Assembly: GCA_021521415.1 (NCBI GenBank)
Contig: JAIQDT010007339.1
Span: forward strand, 1-64,000
DNA from: Bidens hawaiensis
Lineage: Eukaryota > Streptophyta > Magnoliopsida > Asterales > Asteraceae
DNA: 64,000 bases
Direction of reading: 5' to 3'
The notes below the pieces were generated by a model. The model made no database searches and was not told where the DNA came from. It saw nothing but the letters and a program-made list of their open reading frames with translations. Shown here in pieces: positions 43,379 through 53,907 of this stretch (position 1 is its first letter; each line of letters begins with the position of its first letter). The translations under genes and the position numbers were made by a program.

Positions 43379-43666
43379 CTAAGGAGCTTGTCTATTAACA
43401 GCACGGTAGTAACACTCGTTTGCCAAACGCCTGCTGTTCCCGTAGACGAAACACGCCTTCATCCTTCTTCTAAGGCCAATGTAAGCACTAGCCTCATTTT
43501 GGAATTCCTTCTTATGAAAGGTTTTTCCATTCGTCTTGCCCCTTGGCGCTGCCTTCTGATTTTGCTGGTAATAGGGAACATATAGACGATGAACACAATT
43601 TCGGGCTATGTGTCCTGGCGTGCCACAGTGGTAACATGTTTGCCTCTTAATATAAGTAGCACCCAA
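43379..43666 (-). pseudogene. Outer Sirevirus gag, zinc-knuckle fragment
   Basis: This 95-codon piece has one good CCHC knuckle CYHCGTPGHIARNC and a second decayed one (CFVYGNSRRLANEC, where the second cysteine and the histidine are lost). It corresponds to the C-terminal knuckle region of the inner gag and is separated from the coiled-coil piece by frame changes around 43650-43850. Confidence 0.7.
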
Positions 43667-43812
43667 TGATTATCAACACATGGAGATCCGGAGGATCTAT
43701 GAGGACGATATTGTCCTTGTTGTGTTGATTTCTTATGTGCATTCCCTTTGTTGCCACAACTCTGTGTATTATTATTAGTACAATTTTGTGTTGTGGTGTC
43801 ATCTGAGTTTGA

Positions 43813-44514
43813 TTACACGTTCTGAACCCCTTTACTATCAGAAGAAACATCATTTACTATATCTGCACATGAAGTAGAAGCATCAAAATTGTTCACACGT
43901 TTAAAAACATGCTTAATTTTCTCTAGGGATCCTGATCCAACAATTTCAGATTGAACCTGTTTACCATACTTCATGTCCTTTACCTTTTCTTCCTGCTCTT
44001 TCGTAAGAGGAAGACTAGTATAGTTGTCCTTGTATGGTGGGGGTACTTGACTATATCCTATACCCTCACCTTCGTTTTCTTTCCACCATAATTGATTTTC
44101 AATCATTGAATTGACTACTTTACTAGAACCCTCGAATTTTTTGAAGTCTAGTTCAGCCCTTTCAAATTTACTAGTTAGATTTAGAATTTCTAACTTGGAG
44201 GCTTCCAGTTTAGCAATTAGTTCAGCGATTTCTTGTTTGGAATCAAGGTGGTGACAACTTTTTATACTGAAATCAGATTTAAGCTTAGAGATGTCCTTTT
44301 TTTGTGCTTCTATTTTATCTAGAAAACCTTTTTCATTTTTCTTAAGTTTAAAGTTTTCAGATTTTTTTCTCACCATATCTCTAGTTAGGTTATCGAAATG
44401 GAGCTTATGCATTTCTATTTTTTCACCACAATTTAGAGAACATGGTTGAAACCTTAGCTCAGATGAATTTGCTACTTGTGAGGGAGCAGACTGATTAAGA
44501 GTAAATCCAAACAT
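43813..44514 (-). pseudogene. Outer Sirevirus gag, coiled-coil fragment
   Basis: The frame is 233 codons from an ATG at 44514. Residues about 35-130 are heptad-rich (KKDISKLKSDF, KQEIAELIAKLEASKLEIL). They are followed by GIGYSQVPPPYKDNYTSLPL, clearly related to GIGYHEVPPPYNHNYT of the inner gag. The N-terminal UBN2 capsid domain is absent: the frame begins directly in coiled coil. This is either a derivative gag or a large deletion. Confidence 0.7.
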
Positions 44515-44564
44515 TTAAATGAGTTGAGGAGAATCTATTGAGTAGTTAAAAGGAATTGATCTGA

Positions 44565-44806
44565 TTTTCCCGCCAAAATTTTTCAAAAAAATATGATCGC
44601 CACAATTTTCAAGAAAGATGTCCCACTCAAAAGAAGCGTCTAGGAAAAATTTTGTTCAAGACAAATTTTTCGATTTTTCCCGCCAAAAATTCACCGAAAA
44701 TCACTCCGAAAAAATTGTTTTCGCCAAAATTTTCAAAAAAGAATTTTTACTTATAAGGAGTATTCTGGAAAATTTTCGTTCAAGAAAATTTTTCCCGCCA
44801 AAAAAA
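44565..44806 (-). promoter_or_regulatory. Three E2F-like sites in the outer Sirevirus leader
   Basis: TTTTCCCGCCAAAA occurs at 44565-44578, again within 44674-44689 and 44789-44804. On the minus strand each reads TTTTGGCGGGAAAA, which contains the classical E2F core. A partial fourth copy (TTTTCGCCAAAATTTTC) lies near 44718-44734. The spacing of about 110-115 bp suggests duplicated leader units. Confidence 0.45.
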
Positions 44807-44833
44807 CTCTTATTTTTTTTTATTATTTTTTTT

Positions 44834-45140
44834 ACTCCTTGACCGAGAACTCTTTGTTGACCGAAAAAAACTTTGACCGAGAACTAAGTTTGGCCGAAAA
44901 CAAGTAGCGTTGACCGAGAACGGTGGTGCTGAACCAGAACGCACAAAGGTTGACCGAAAATTTTAGTTTGGCCGAAAACCCAGCGGGCTGAAAACTCAGT
45001 TGACCGAGAACACCCTTTCTTTTGACCGAAAATTCCAATTGTTGACCGAGAACGATGATTCAAACCGAGAACTGCTGATTTCAGCCGAAAACACTGAAAT
45101 CTCTTGATTGATGGCCAAGAACTGTTGATTTCAGTCGAGA
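44834..45140 (-). repeat. TTGACCGAGAAC / TTGGCCGAAAAC motif array in the outer Sirevirus leader
   Basis: About fifteen copies of a degenerate 12-mer (TTGACCGAGAAC, TTGGCCGAAAAC, TTGACCGAAAAT, AACCGAGAACTG) occur over about 300 bp, mostly in one orientation, roughly every 15-25 bp with variable spacers. Its place between PBS and gag equals that of the 41270-41590 array in the inner element. Confidence 0.85.
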
Positions 45141-45345
45141 TCTGACTTGATTGTATTGAGATTTGTAACCAACTGAATCCCTTGAATTATGGGATTCAAA
45201 TATTTTCCAAATCAACCAAATCTATGGCAAAAAATAACACTCTTTCTTCCCTGATCCACTGTTCACCGGAAAACCAAATTAAAACACCAAGAACACCGAA
45301 ATCTTGAATTGTTGATATCAAACCCGAGCCTTGAATGGTTCAAAA

Positions 45346-45360
45346 AGCTCTGATACCAAT
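45346..45360 (-). other. Primer-binding site of the outer Sirevirus
   Basis: On the minus strand ATTGGTATCAGAGCT directly follows the LTR end GGGATTTACA. Confidence 0.85.
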
Positions 45361-45727
45361 TGTAAATCCCGAATCTGGATCACTACAATTATGATATCAA
45401 TATAACAAGTATAGGTGCGGAATACCTATATGGTGATTCAAGAACACGAATTAACACAAGATGGTGACACAAGATTGCTTCAAAACACACGTATATTATC
45501 AAATACGTCTGGTGCTTAAGCACTTACAATGATGCAAATGTGAATTAACAACTAGTCAAAACCAACAACCTTAACCTTATACACAATATGTAGGAGAACC
45601 AAAACACTAGCCCAACCATAGCCCAAAGCCCACCGAGATCCATAAGGATCTCGGTTTACATTTATAGCCCAATACGAAACCCAATAAACATATAACTAAG
45701 TACAAACCACCAACTATGGACCCAACA
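45361..45727 (-). repeat. 5' LTR of the outer Sirevirus
   Basis: It shares CTGGATCACTACAAT, AGGAGAACCAAAA and a long CTAGCCCAACCATAGCCCAA-containing block with 27457-27861, but differs by many substitutions and indels (367 versus 405 bp), so the outer insertion is far older than the inner. Confidence 0.8.
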
Positions 45728-45732
45728 CCCAT

Positions 45733-46417
45733 GTTTGTGTTGCTTAAGGGTACATGAGTTTTCCTTTTCTCATAGTGCCTTCGTGGTGTGGGTTTTGTTT
45801 TTTCATTTGTACCTTGTTAAATATATGAATCAAAATGGTGTTTACATATATAAGATGAAGGTGTCTAGCGGAGTTTTGTACTTACCATTTTCTAAGTGCT
45901 TTGTTTATTCATCTGTTCTAAGGAGCCGAGTCGATGACATCCTTTTTCTGAAACTTTGTGATTTCCATGTATGCATGCATTCAATTGAAGTTTCATTTTC
46001 ACCAACACCCCTATATGGTCCCAATGCTCATAACTAAAACCAAATTTTAATATCGCAAGGTTAACTCCCATATTATTCATGTCCAGTCTTTGTTGTCAAC
46101 ATTGCATCTACCATTCTTCTGATTTCTAATTCGAATCAAGGTAAATACATATAACACTTTTAGGATGTCAGAAATAAACATCATCTCTCCCACACTTCAG
46201 GAAGAAAATAGGTACACCAACCATTATTCAGGCCACCATACTCGATAATTTTTTACATTATATGTGAATACCAAGTATGATGGGTAAAATTTCAATTCTA
46301 TACAACAAATTTACATGGTACTTAATATAATGATGCTCTGCCAACCAGTTAATTCGTTGTCATTAAAATTTACAAACCAAACTTCTCTTCTACAACTATT
46401 GTCTAACAGTGTCATGT
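45733..46417. other. Unassigned DNA right of the outer Sirevirus
   Basis: A 100-codon frame at 45735-46037 has no recognisable features. No repeat or element end was identified. Confidence 0.3.
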
Positions 46418-46860
46418 TCTAAAATATATGAACAATGACAAAATTCATTTCAGATATAACTTTTAAATGTGCTATGTTCTTAACTTGGTCATTCTTAATT
46501 TCTTTTAAAAATCAGTCATAATTGGGCTCATTTAGACTTGCGACCCTACTCGTGATCGATAAATGAATCTCAGGGTCTTTTGTTAAACACGATTATTTCT
46601 AGGCTCGAGTTGAGCACAAGGTCTTTATCTTACAAAAGTTCGAATTATGGCAAATAAAAAATTATATCTTCGATATACCAATATCTAACTGAATTAAGTT
46701 GACAACCTACATACCATGTCAAAGTTGAATCTCTCAGGTGAACAAAACCTGTGATACAAAACTGTTTTTAATGGTTCAATTTCGTTTTTTTCAATAATAA
46801 AAATCGTTAGTACCGGTTGGCATCATGTTTCTATCATTAAATGCATGCATCAATGGGTGT
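46418..46860. repeat. Dispersed segment, copy 1
   Basis: The first half (TCTAAAATATATGAACAATG ... CTCGAGTTGAGC) matches 49734-49950. The second half (TATATCTTCGATAT ... TTGGCATCATG) matches 54933-55110. Confidence 0.65.
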
Positions 46861-47314
46861 TAATTGGTGACTTGAAGATTTGATGAAGTGTGAGTTGGAT
46901 CGTGGATACCAATTACCCAATAGATTACAAAAATTGCACTTTTTTTGCTCAGTGGCGTGATCAGTGGTGGGCTTACTCTTAGCTGAAGGGGAGCAACCAC
47001 TCCCTTAGTTTTTCTTTTTTAGTTATGTATTTGTTAAAATTTTGATCCCCCCCTCCTTTAAATTTTGCAAGTGCCCCTTTAAAATCGATGGATCTTTGTT
47101 AATGAATATAGTTAATCGGAGATGGCTGCATTGATGTTTTGAATGTTGATAAAAAAATGGTAGGGCTTGCAGGTTATTTTTTATACGAAGAAGAAAGAGA
47201 TGCAGTCTTTAGGATGATTTTTTAATTAAGATATTTAAAGAAGTCAAAGTTCTTTGAAGGTTATTATTATCCAATCTATTTAACTATTGTTTTGAAGTCC
47301 GAGTAGTATAATGT

Positions 47315-47625
47315 TTTTTTAAACGGCCAACAAACATAGAATTCCTAAGTACTTCGTACGAGGTGTCCCGATGGCAAAAGGACACCGCCAGTTGGTCGAA
47401 CCCAGCCGTACGAAGCCCTTAAGCGCCTCCAAGGTATCTTCAATTTCGGGAAAATCCCATCCACCAAAAGACCCGCCGGTGGTAAAACCCGAACCACCCT
47501 CAGGATCTAAGATCTCAGGATTCTTTCATTGAGCCAACCATGTCCCCCATAAAGTGTTGTAAGTAAGGATTGAACTTGGGTCTCTATTAAGAAACCCAAG
47601 CTTTCTATCACTACACCGTGTAAGA
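47315..47625 (-). mobile_element. tRNA-derived SINE-like repeat
   Basis: On the minus strand CACGGTGTAGTGATAG (47606-47620) is an A box and AAGTTCAATCC (47567-47577) a slightly decayed B box. A body of about 250 bp follows with hairpin-prone CCGCCGGTGG and GTACGAAG words, and an A-rich tail at about 47315-47328. The head resembles that at 4496-4548. Confidence 0.55.
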
Positions 47626-47639
47626 GAGGACAATATAAT

Positions 47640-49140
47640 GGTTTTTAGTTAGGAAATTATTTTTTACTTTAGCCATCAAAGAAGATTTTCAGTTATTTAA
47701 TTTATCTTTTTATTTAAATAAGTGTATGCCTCGTTACTATTTGTGAATGCTCTTTGAGATTTGAAATTCCAATGTGCGAGTTATTATTTAGGTTCTAATT
47801 TATAAATTATTTGATGTATATTTGGTACTTGTTAATTGCTAAAAAGTACACTCTATATGGGTACAGATTACAAATTACATTTGGCATATAAGAGTTTTAA
47901 AATTAATCAATTAACATTATTTCACTCTTATTATTATATAGGATATGGTTAAAATACAAAGTACAACAAAAATGAGAAGAGTGAGTACGAATCTAATTCA
48001 TTGATATTAGATTTGGATGAGGGAGATTATTTTAAGAATAAAAATTGATGAGAAAGACATTAAGGTAATAACCCACTTATGATGACTTTTTTTCTCTTCA
48101 CATGCAAGTCACATGTCAACCCCCCGTCATTTTAAAACATTCATAACTTTTTCATTGACATTTTTTCAAAAAAAACTTTTTACCATAATAATATGTTTTC
48201 TTTAATTTTTAGTTTTTATATAACAAAATCATACTTATATTAAAGATTAAAAAACGCTTGTTAATATAATGAAATTCTTTTAAAAAAATATTATATGAAA
48301 AGGTTATAGACGTTTTAAAACGTGTAGAATAATTTAACCTTTATTATACATAATGTTTTTTTATATTTAATGTACTTTAATTTCTTATTATAATTTTTAT
48401 TGTATATATATTTTTTATATAAAGTTCGACTAAACAGTTGTGACGTTCTATTTTTTAAGATATGTTTATTTTTATTTGTGTTTCAATAAAAAAAAATTAT
48501 TTAAAACTGAACAATTTAATCGGCATGATCGATCTAACATGTGGATCAGTAACTTGTTTGGTTCTCCTGTCTAGTTTTAAAATAATTGGTTATGATTAGA
48601 TACATAGATTTCAAAAATGAAAGCCCATAAATAACAATATTAAAAAATATATTATTTAAATTATGTGTTTGTAATGAAGTTTGTTGTACATATGTTAATT
48701 ATCCAAAACTTAGATTGATTATCTTCTTTTATATGACCGACCCGACCCGAACAGAAAAAAATTAATGTATAGCGATATATAAAAAAACAACCCCTAAAAA
48801 GTTCCTCCCCCCATGAAAAAAAATCATGTGTCTACCACAAGGTGTGACAAAGCTATATGAAATTGCAATGGTCAGCAAACCGTTAGATCGTGCATGCCAT
48901 ATGGATTAGTTTAACAGCGACCAAGGCACCATGTTTAGCGAGACAACTATAATTGACTTAACATACTATGATTAACCTATTCTTTTCTTAATTTCCAATA
49001 CACCAATGCTCTACATTTTTTGATTACCCGAATAATAACATTGTCCTTATGGATTTTTGTTTATTTGTATTTCCTTGTTTTTGTCACTTTAAAAAATTAT
49101 AAATAACAATAAATCTCACACAAGCATTCCAATCAACTGT
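47640..49140. other. Unassigned AT-rich intergenic DNA
   Basis: No coding frame above background, no LTR or TIR signal and no tRNA-like box was seen. Confidence 0.35.
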
Positions 49141-49148
49141 ACGCATCT

Positions 49149-49397
49149 TCAACCGTTTTTGATTTCGAAAAGCTCTCTTTGATATCCGCCATTATTTTGT
49201 AACTCAAAAAATGATCTACCATTGAATCCTTTATGGTTGCGAGCTAGGGCAAAATGGGTGGCACCGGGAACAAAAACAACATATGCAAAAAAATGAGACA
49301 TTAACCATAAAGAATGCATCCTATACGCGTCCAAGAGGACACTATGCAAACGGTCGCTTTTATCTATCGTAGGAAGCCACTTAGCCATTTCCCACAT
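49149..49397 (-). CDS. Hypothetical short frame, unknown
   Basis: An 82-codon frame starts with ATG at 49397 (MWEMAKWLPTID...). Composition is protein-like, with an aromatic-rich stretch (HSLWLMSHFFAYVVFVPGAT) that could span a membrane. I do not recognise the family, and no neighbouring exon or operon-like context exists. It may be a gene relic or chance. Confidence 0.15.
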   Translation of the reverse strand: MWEMAKWLPTIDKSDRLHSVLLDAYRMHSLWLMSHFFAYVVFVPGATHFALARNHKGFNGRSFFELQNNGGYQRELFEIKNG

Positions 49398-49733
49398 GAG
49401 TTAGCCATCACCGAATGATGATTCAGTTATGGTATTCAGTGGAGAAGTTGAATGAAATGATGGTTCAAAACTTGAGTGTATATAACCATTTCCAAGTTGG
49501 TATAAATTATCTCACAACCTTAATAAAACTATAATGAAATATAATGAAATAGTGGGTAAACAATTTATCATATTTTTTTCACAATATTATTAAAATATAG
49601 TATACATGTATGAATTAATGGCATTGTCATTAATAGTGGGTAAGTAATTTATCATAGTACTATATAAGTTAGATATCCTAGAAAAATCTAGAGAATAAGT
49701 GAAAGTTCACTTCTTAATATATAAGCGTTTAGT

Positions 49734-49960
49734 TCTAAAATATATGAAGAATGACAAAATTCTTTTCAAATATGAATTTTAAAAGTGCTCAGTTCTTAAC
49801 TTGGTCATTCTTAATTTCAATTAAAAAAATTTGTCATAATTGGCCTCGTTTAGGCTTGCAAGCCTACTCGTTCCCGATAAGTGAATCTCAGACATGTTTG
49901 TTAAACCATATTATTGCTAGACTCGACTTGAGCCCAACGTCGTTTAACTTACAAAAGCTC
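49734..49960. repeat. Dispersed segment, copy 2 (first half)
   Basis: It matches 46418-46630 with scattered differences (AAAATATATGAAGAATGACA, AACTTGGTCATTCTTAATTT, GTTTAGGCTTGCAAGCCTAC). A weaker relative of the GTTTATTA...CTCGAGTTGAG part follows at about 50060-50140. Confidence 0.6.
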
Positions 49961-51484
49961 GTGATCATTTACTTATTTCTATTATAATTTATATACAATA
50001 ATTATTATTCTGTAAATATATACTTAAAAACATTAAATAAAAATTAATTAAATATTGGGATCGCTAAGTGATTCTCGGACATGTTTATTATAAATTAGAA
50101 ACAAACTTATTTTTAGGCTCGAGTTGAGTCAAAGTTCGTATAACATACAAAAGCTCAAATCCGGCTCAATTATCAATTAGTTATTTACATCATAATTTAT
50201 ATATTATAATTATTATCTTGTTAATGATCAAAAAAAATTTACAATCTTATAAATCACAACTTTGTAGCCTGATATGATCCACTCTAATGACTCGAATTGT
50301 AAGGCCCCGTTACCGGTGCCTCACTTTGAACGTTGGATTTACTCATAAACGCAGTTCTAAATATCAGAGTTAATAAAAACTTTACGCAGAATATAACTTT
50401 AACCATAACATATTACAAAACTGTCAAATCTTGTCTTAACAAACATTCAAATTTATTTAAACATAAAACATAGTCTTTTAAAACATCATGACATTTTCTT
50501 GAGATGCCAGTATCTTCGATTCTATGCCATGTGTCTTCAGTCATGCGAGCTGCTTCAACCTATTTGCCTGCGTGCATACTAAAAGTCAGCTACGCTGAGT
50601 GAGTTCTAGTTAATCACATAACTTACTTTACATACACATATACGTGCCCGAAGGTACGCATTACATACTTAACCTGTCCATCATTCATCATACACAATCA
50701 TAACTAACCTTACGTTCCTCTTTAACATACTTTCTATATACATAATCGTAAGTTTCGCACATACATACATCATTCATTCTTCATCTTACAACATACATAT
50801 AACATCAACCATTTCCTGGCAGTACATGCAATTCCGAAGATCGTTCATATACCGGCAAGAAACCATTCATACATTTCACATAATACATATATGGCATACA
50901 CTTATCACTTAGGATAAGTGTATTAACTAATCACATCGAGTATGCACACAGCCCCGAAAACATAACAAGGAAATGGGGTTAGAAACTCACCTGAAGTCGG
51001 TTACTGTAAGGCCCCGAACCCGGTGACCCTACTTTAGCGTCGGATTTACTCATAAACACAGTTCTTCAAATCAGAGTTTATTAAAACTTTTCGCGGAATA
51101 TAAAACATCAATCATTTGTTACAAAACATTAAATCTTTTCTTTGATACCATAACACAAAACTTTATATTTAAAACATCTTTACTTCTTTCTTCAGATGCC
51201 AGCCGTTCAATCCATGCCGTGTGTCATCCTCATGCTAACTCTATAATCAGCTCACCTGCGTGCATACTAAAAGTCAGCTACGCTGAGTGAGTTCTAGTTA
51301 ATCGAACTCCATACAATACATACACATACATACATATCCGTAGATACATATCCATACTTCACTAGTTACCCTTCTGTTCTACATACATACTTGCTACCAT
51401 ACATACATACGTATCTACAATCACTAACCTCAGTCTACCGAGAGTACGTTCATAGTTCACCGTCTATACCTGTACTCAAGGTCG

Positions 51485-51945
51485 TGAACACGTACAAGGT
51501 TCGCAGTCCTTACCTATGTTCACCATTTATGGTACGTACAAGGATCGCGGTCCTTCCCTATACCATAGTACATCCACAACACGTACAAGGTTCGCAGTCC
51601 TTCCCTATGTTGCAACCTAATTCATAGCACGTACGAGGTTCACAGTCCTCCCCTATGCTACAAAATCAGCACGTATAAGGTTCACAGTCCTTTCCTATGC
51701 TGAAATACATCCACAACACGTACAAGGTTCGCAGTCCTTCCCTATGTTGCAACCTAATTCATAGCACGTACGAGGTTCGCAGTCCTCCCCTATGCTACAA
51801 ATACAGCACGTATAAGGTTCACAGTCCTTTCCTATGCTGACGCCTATCTACATTACGTATAAGGTTCGCAGTCCTTATCTACGTTTACATATATCATCTA
51901 CTTCACGTATAAGGCTCGCAGTCCTTAACTACGCCATCACCAGCC
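51485..51945. repeat. CACGTA-AAGGTTCGCAGTCCTT tandem array in the inner solo LTR
   Basis: Ten copies of a ~32-bp core (CACGTACAAGGTTCGCAGTC with CTTCCCTATGTT and variants) are separated by variable spacers. A higher-order unit of three cores, about 140 bp, at 51577-51704 is repeated at about 51717-51845. Each core has an AAGG...CCTT inverted repeat. No counterpart is seen in the outer copy. Confidence 0.85.
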
Positions 51946-52503
51946 GAGTCTATGTCCGACAGAAGCTAGAGGGATTTGCCATCCTAACTTACTATGTCGA
52001 ACGTAGAACTCACATGCCATTCGTGTACCTATATACACATACTTACATTATAACATAAGAACACTCTAGGCATTCTCTACCTCATTCATTTAACAACCAT
52101 ACCCCTTGTCGTTACGTGCAATATCCGAAGATCGTTCACGCCCCGACAAGTATTCATTTGAAATATTCATACATCTTCGATATATAATATTCGTGCCTTT
52201 ATTTTTAACCTGACAGTACGCGCAATATCCGAAGATCGTTCGCGTACCGACATACAATCATTCATATCTATCACACATATCACATATGACATACACTTAT
52301 CACTTAGGATAAATGTATTAACAACACATCGAGTATGCACACAGCCCTGAAAACATAACAAGGAATGGGGCTAGAAACTCACCTGAACACGGTTACGTTC
52401 ACCGTTAATCGTAATCCCTTTCTTCAGCTGTGCACGGCTGACTGTATAACAAGTACACGTATCAAACAACTATCACTACTCATATCATCTTTCCAGTCTT
52501 AAC

Positions 52504-52612
52504 TACTACCCACAACGAACAGGGGTCCGGGGGCAGCGCCCCTGGCAGCGGGGTCTAGGGGCGGCAGCCCCTAGCAGGGTCCAAGGGGCAGAGCCCCTGG
52601 CTGGGGTCGAGC
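52504..52612. repeat. GC-rich hairpin block in the inner solo LTR
   Basis: Successive inverted repeats (GGGGGCAGCGCCCC, AGGGGCGGCAGCCCCT, AGGGGCAGAGCCCCT) occur within about 110 bp of GC-rich sequence in AT-rich surroundings. The block is repeated nearly unchanged at 53631-53728. Confidence 0.85.
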
Positions 52613-52654
52613 TGTCTTAACACATTTTTCATTAGATTTTTAATTTATTTTCTA

Positions 52655-52945
52655 AACGAACTTGGCTTTAGGCGAAGTTAAACCTCAGGCGAACTTAGCT
52701 TTAGGCGAAGTTAAACCTCAGGCGAACTTAGCTTTAGGCGAAGTTAAACCTCAGGCGAACTTAGCTTTAGGCGAAGTTAAACCTCAGGCGAACTTAGCTT
52801 TAGGCGAAGTTAAACCTCAGGCGAACTTGTCATCAGGCGAACTTAAACCTCAGGCGAACTTGTCATCAGGCGAACTTAGCTTGCAGGCGAAGTTCATCAG
52901 GCGAACTTAGCTTGCAGGCGAAGTTCATCGCTTGAAGGCGAAGTT
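52655..52945. repeat. 33-bp GCGAAGTT/GCGAACTT tandem array in the inner solo LTR
   Basis: About five near-identical 33-bp units (GCGAACTTAGCTTTAGGCGA then AGTTAAACCTCAG) span about 52665-52825, followed by diverged units (GGCGAACTTGTCATCAGGCG, TTGCAGGCGAAGTTCATC, GAAGGCGAAGTTGCCCAGA). The frame reading ALGEVKPQANL repeats is a by-product of the 33-bp period. Confidence 0.9.
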
Positions 52946-53630
52946 GCCCAGATGAAGGCGAAGTTGCCCAGACAGCCTGCTGTTTGGTTTCTGTCCAACG
53001 TTTCGAGCGATTTTAACACCCCCGCTATGGTTCAATATCACCCACTACGCTTCCCGACCATTTCCGGTCACTTAACACTAAAAAGCTTGGATCTTTAAAC
53101 TTAAAAGATCAAGAATCATACCTTTTTGGGCTTGTTTGGATCTCCTTTAACTTGTTAACGCAACTAGTCGCCCTCTCTCACTCTCGGATCAGTCTGATTC
53201 TTCCCTTGGCTCGGCCCGGTTCCGGCGAAGTTAGTGTATGTGTGTGGAGTTTGCTTGGATAAAGATAGAATGAAGATATTTTGGGGTGTTAGGGTATTTA
53301 TATCCCTGAGATCCCATGGACCTAAGGCCCATTCTCATTTAACCCATCCTAATTAATCCAAGTCCACAACCCACATCCACTACCCAACACTAGCCCGACC
53401 CATACCAACTCCTATTCTTTTATTTATTTCCTGATAACCCGAGTAAACTTTCCCTCTATTATTAAGTAATATAATTAATATTATCTTGAAATTTCGGGAT
53501 GTTACAGTTACGTTCACCGTTAATAGTTATTCCCTTCTTCAGTTGGGCACGGCTAACTGTATAATAATTACATGCATCAATTTACTATCACTACTCATCT
53601 CGCGTGTCTAGTCTAGTTATAACCCACAAT

Positions 53631-53728
53631 GAACAGGGGTCCGGGGGCAGCGCCCCTGGCAGCGGGGACTAGGGGCGGCAGCCCCTAGCAGGGTCCAAGA
53701 GGCAGAGGCCCTGGCTGGGGTCGAGCTG
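53631..53728. repeat. GC-rich hairpin block in the outer solo LTR
   Basis: It is the same hairpin series as 52504-52612, with a few substitutions (AAGAGGCAGAGGCCC instead of AAGGGGCAGAGCCCC). Confidence 0.85.
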
Positions 53729-53907
53729 CCAGGTCAGCTTGGAAAAATTTTATTTCCATTAACTGTCTTAACACATTTTCCATTAGAATTTTGAATCATT
53801 ATTTAATTAACTAACTTAAAAAGTTTGAGGACTTCTTTGTAATTAATCCATTCTTTTCTAAGTCCAGGGACTGTTCTTGTCATTCCATTAAACTTCTAAT
53901 TCGTTAC

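Larger units (their letters stand above)
27457..45727 (-). mobile_element. Outer Sirevirus (Ty1/copia), pol-less, hosting a nested Sirevirus
   Basis: The LTRs are 27457-27861 (405 bp) and 45361-45727 (367 bp). Both start TGT(A)AGTCCC/AAATCCC with CTGGATCACTACAAT words and end GGACCCAACA. The flanks CCCGT and CCCAT look like a decayed 5-bp target duplication. A tRNA-Met PBS adjoins the right LTR. Coding remnants are the coiled-coil and zinc-knuckle parts of gag; no protease, integrase, RT or RNase H remains in either half. The inner element (29719-42249) splits it. Confidence 0.78.
51005..53506 (-). mobile_element. Inner solo LTR of the same family
   Basis: The left end is TGTAAGGCCCCGAACCCGG and the right end CGGGATGTTACA, with a perfect 5-bp target duplication GTTAC (51000-51004 and 53507-53511). 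It is about 2.5 kb with no coding region, PBS or PPT, so it is a solo LTR. It shares long blocks with the outer copy: the first ~100 bp, the TCAGCTACGCTGAGTGAGTT block, CACATCGAGTATGCACACAG and the GC-rich hairpin block. It is longer because of the CACGTA array. Confidence 0.85.

Noticed and set aside
44832..45038. Minus-strand frame with FSVK/FSAK repeats
   Set aside because: By-product of the TTGACCGAGAAC motif array in the Sirevirus leader.
51485..51945. CRISPR-like array
   Set aside because: Spacers are themselves repeated and the locus is inside a plant LTR; the pattern is a tandem repeat with higher-order duplication.
52662..52910. Open frame encoding ALGEVKPQANL repeats
   Set aside because: It is an artefact of a 33-bp tandem array whose length is a multiple of three; it sits in a solo LTR and runs out as soon as the array diverges.
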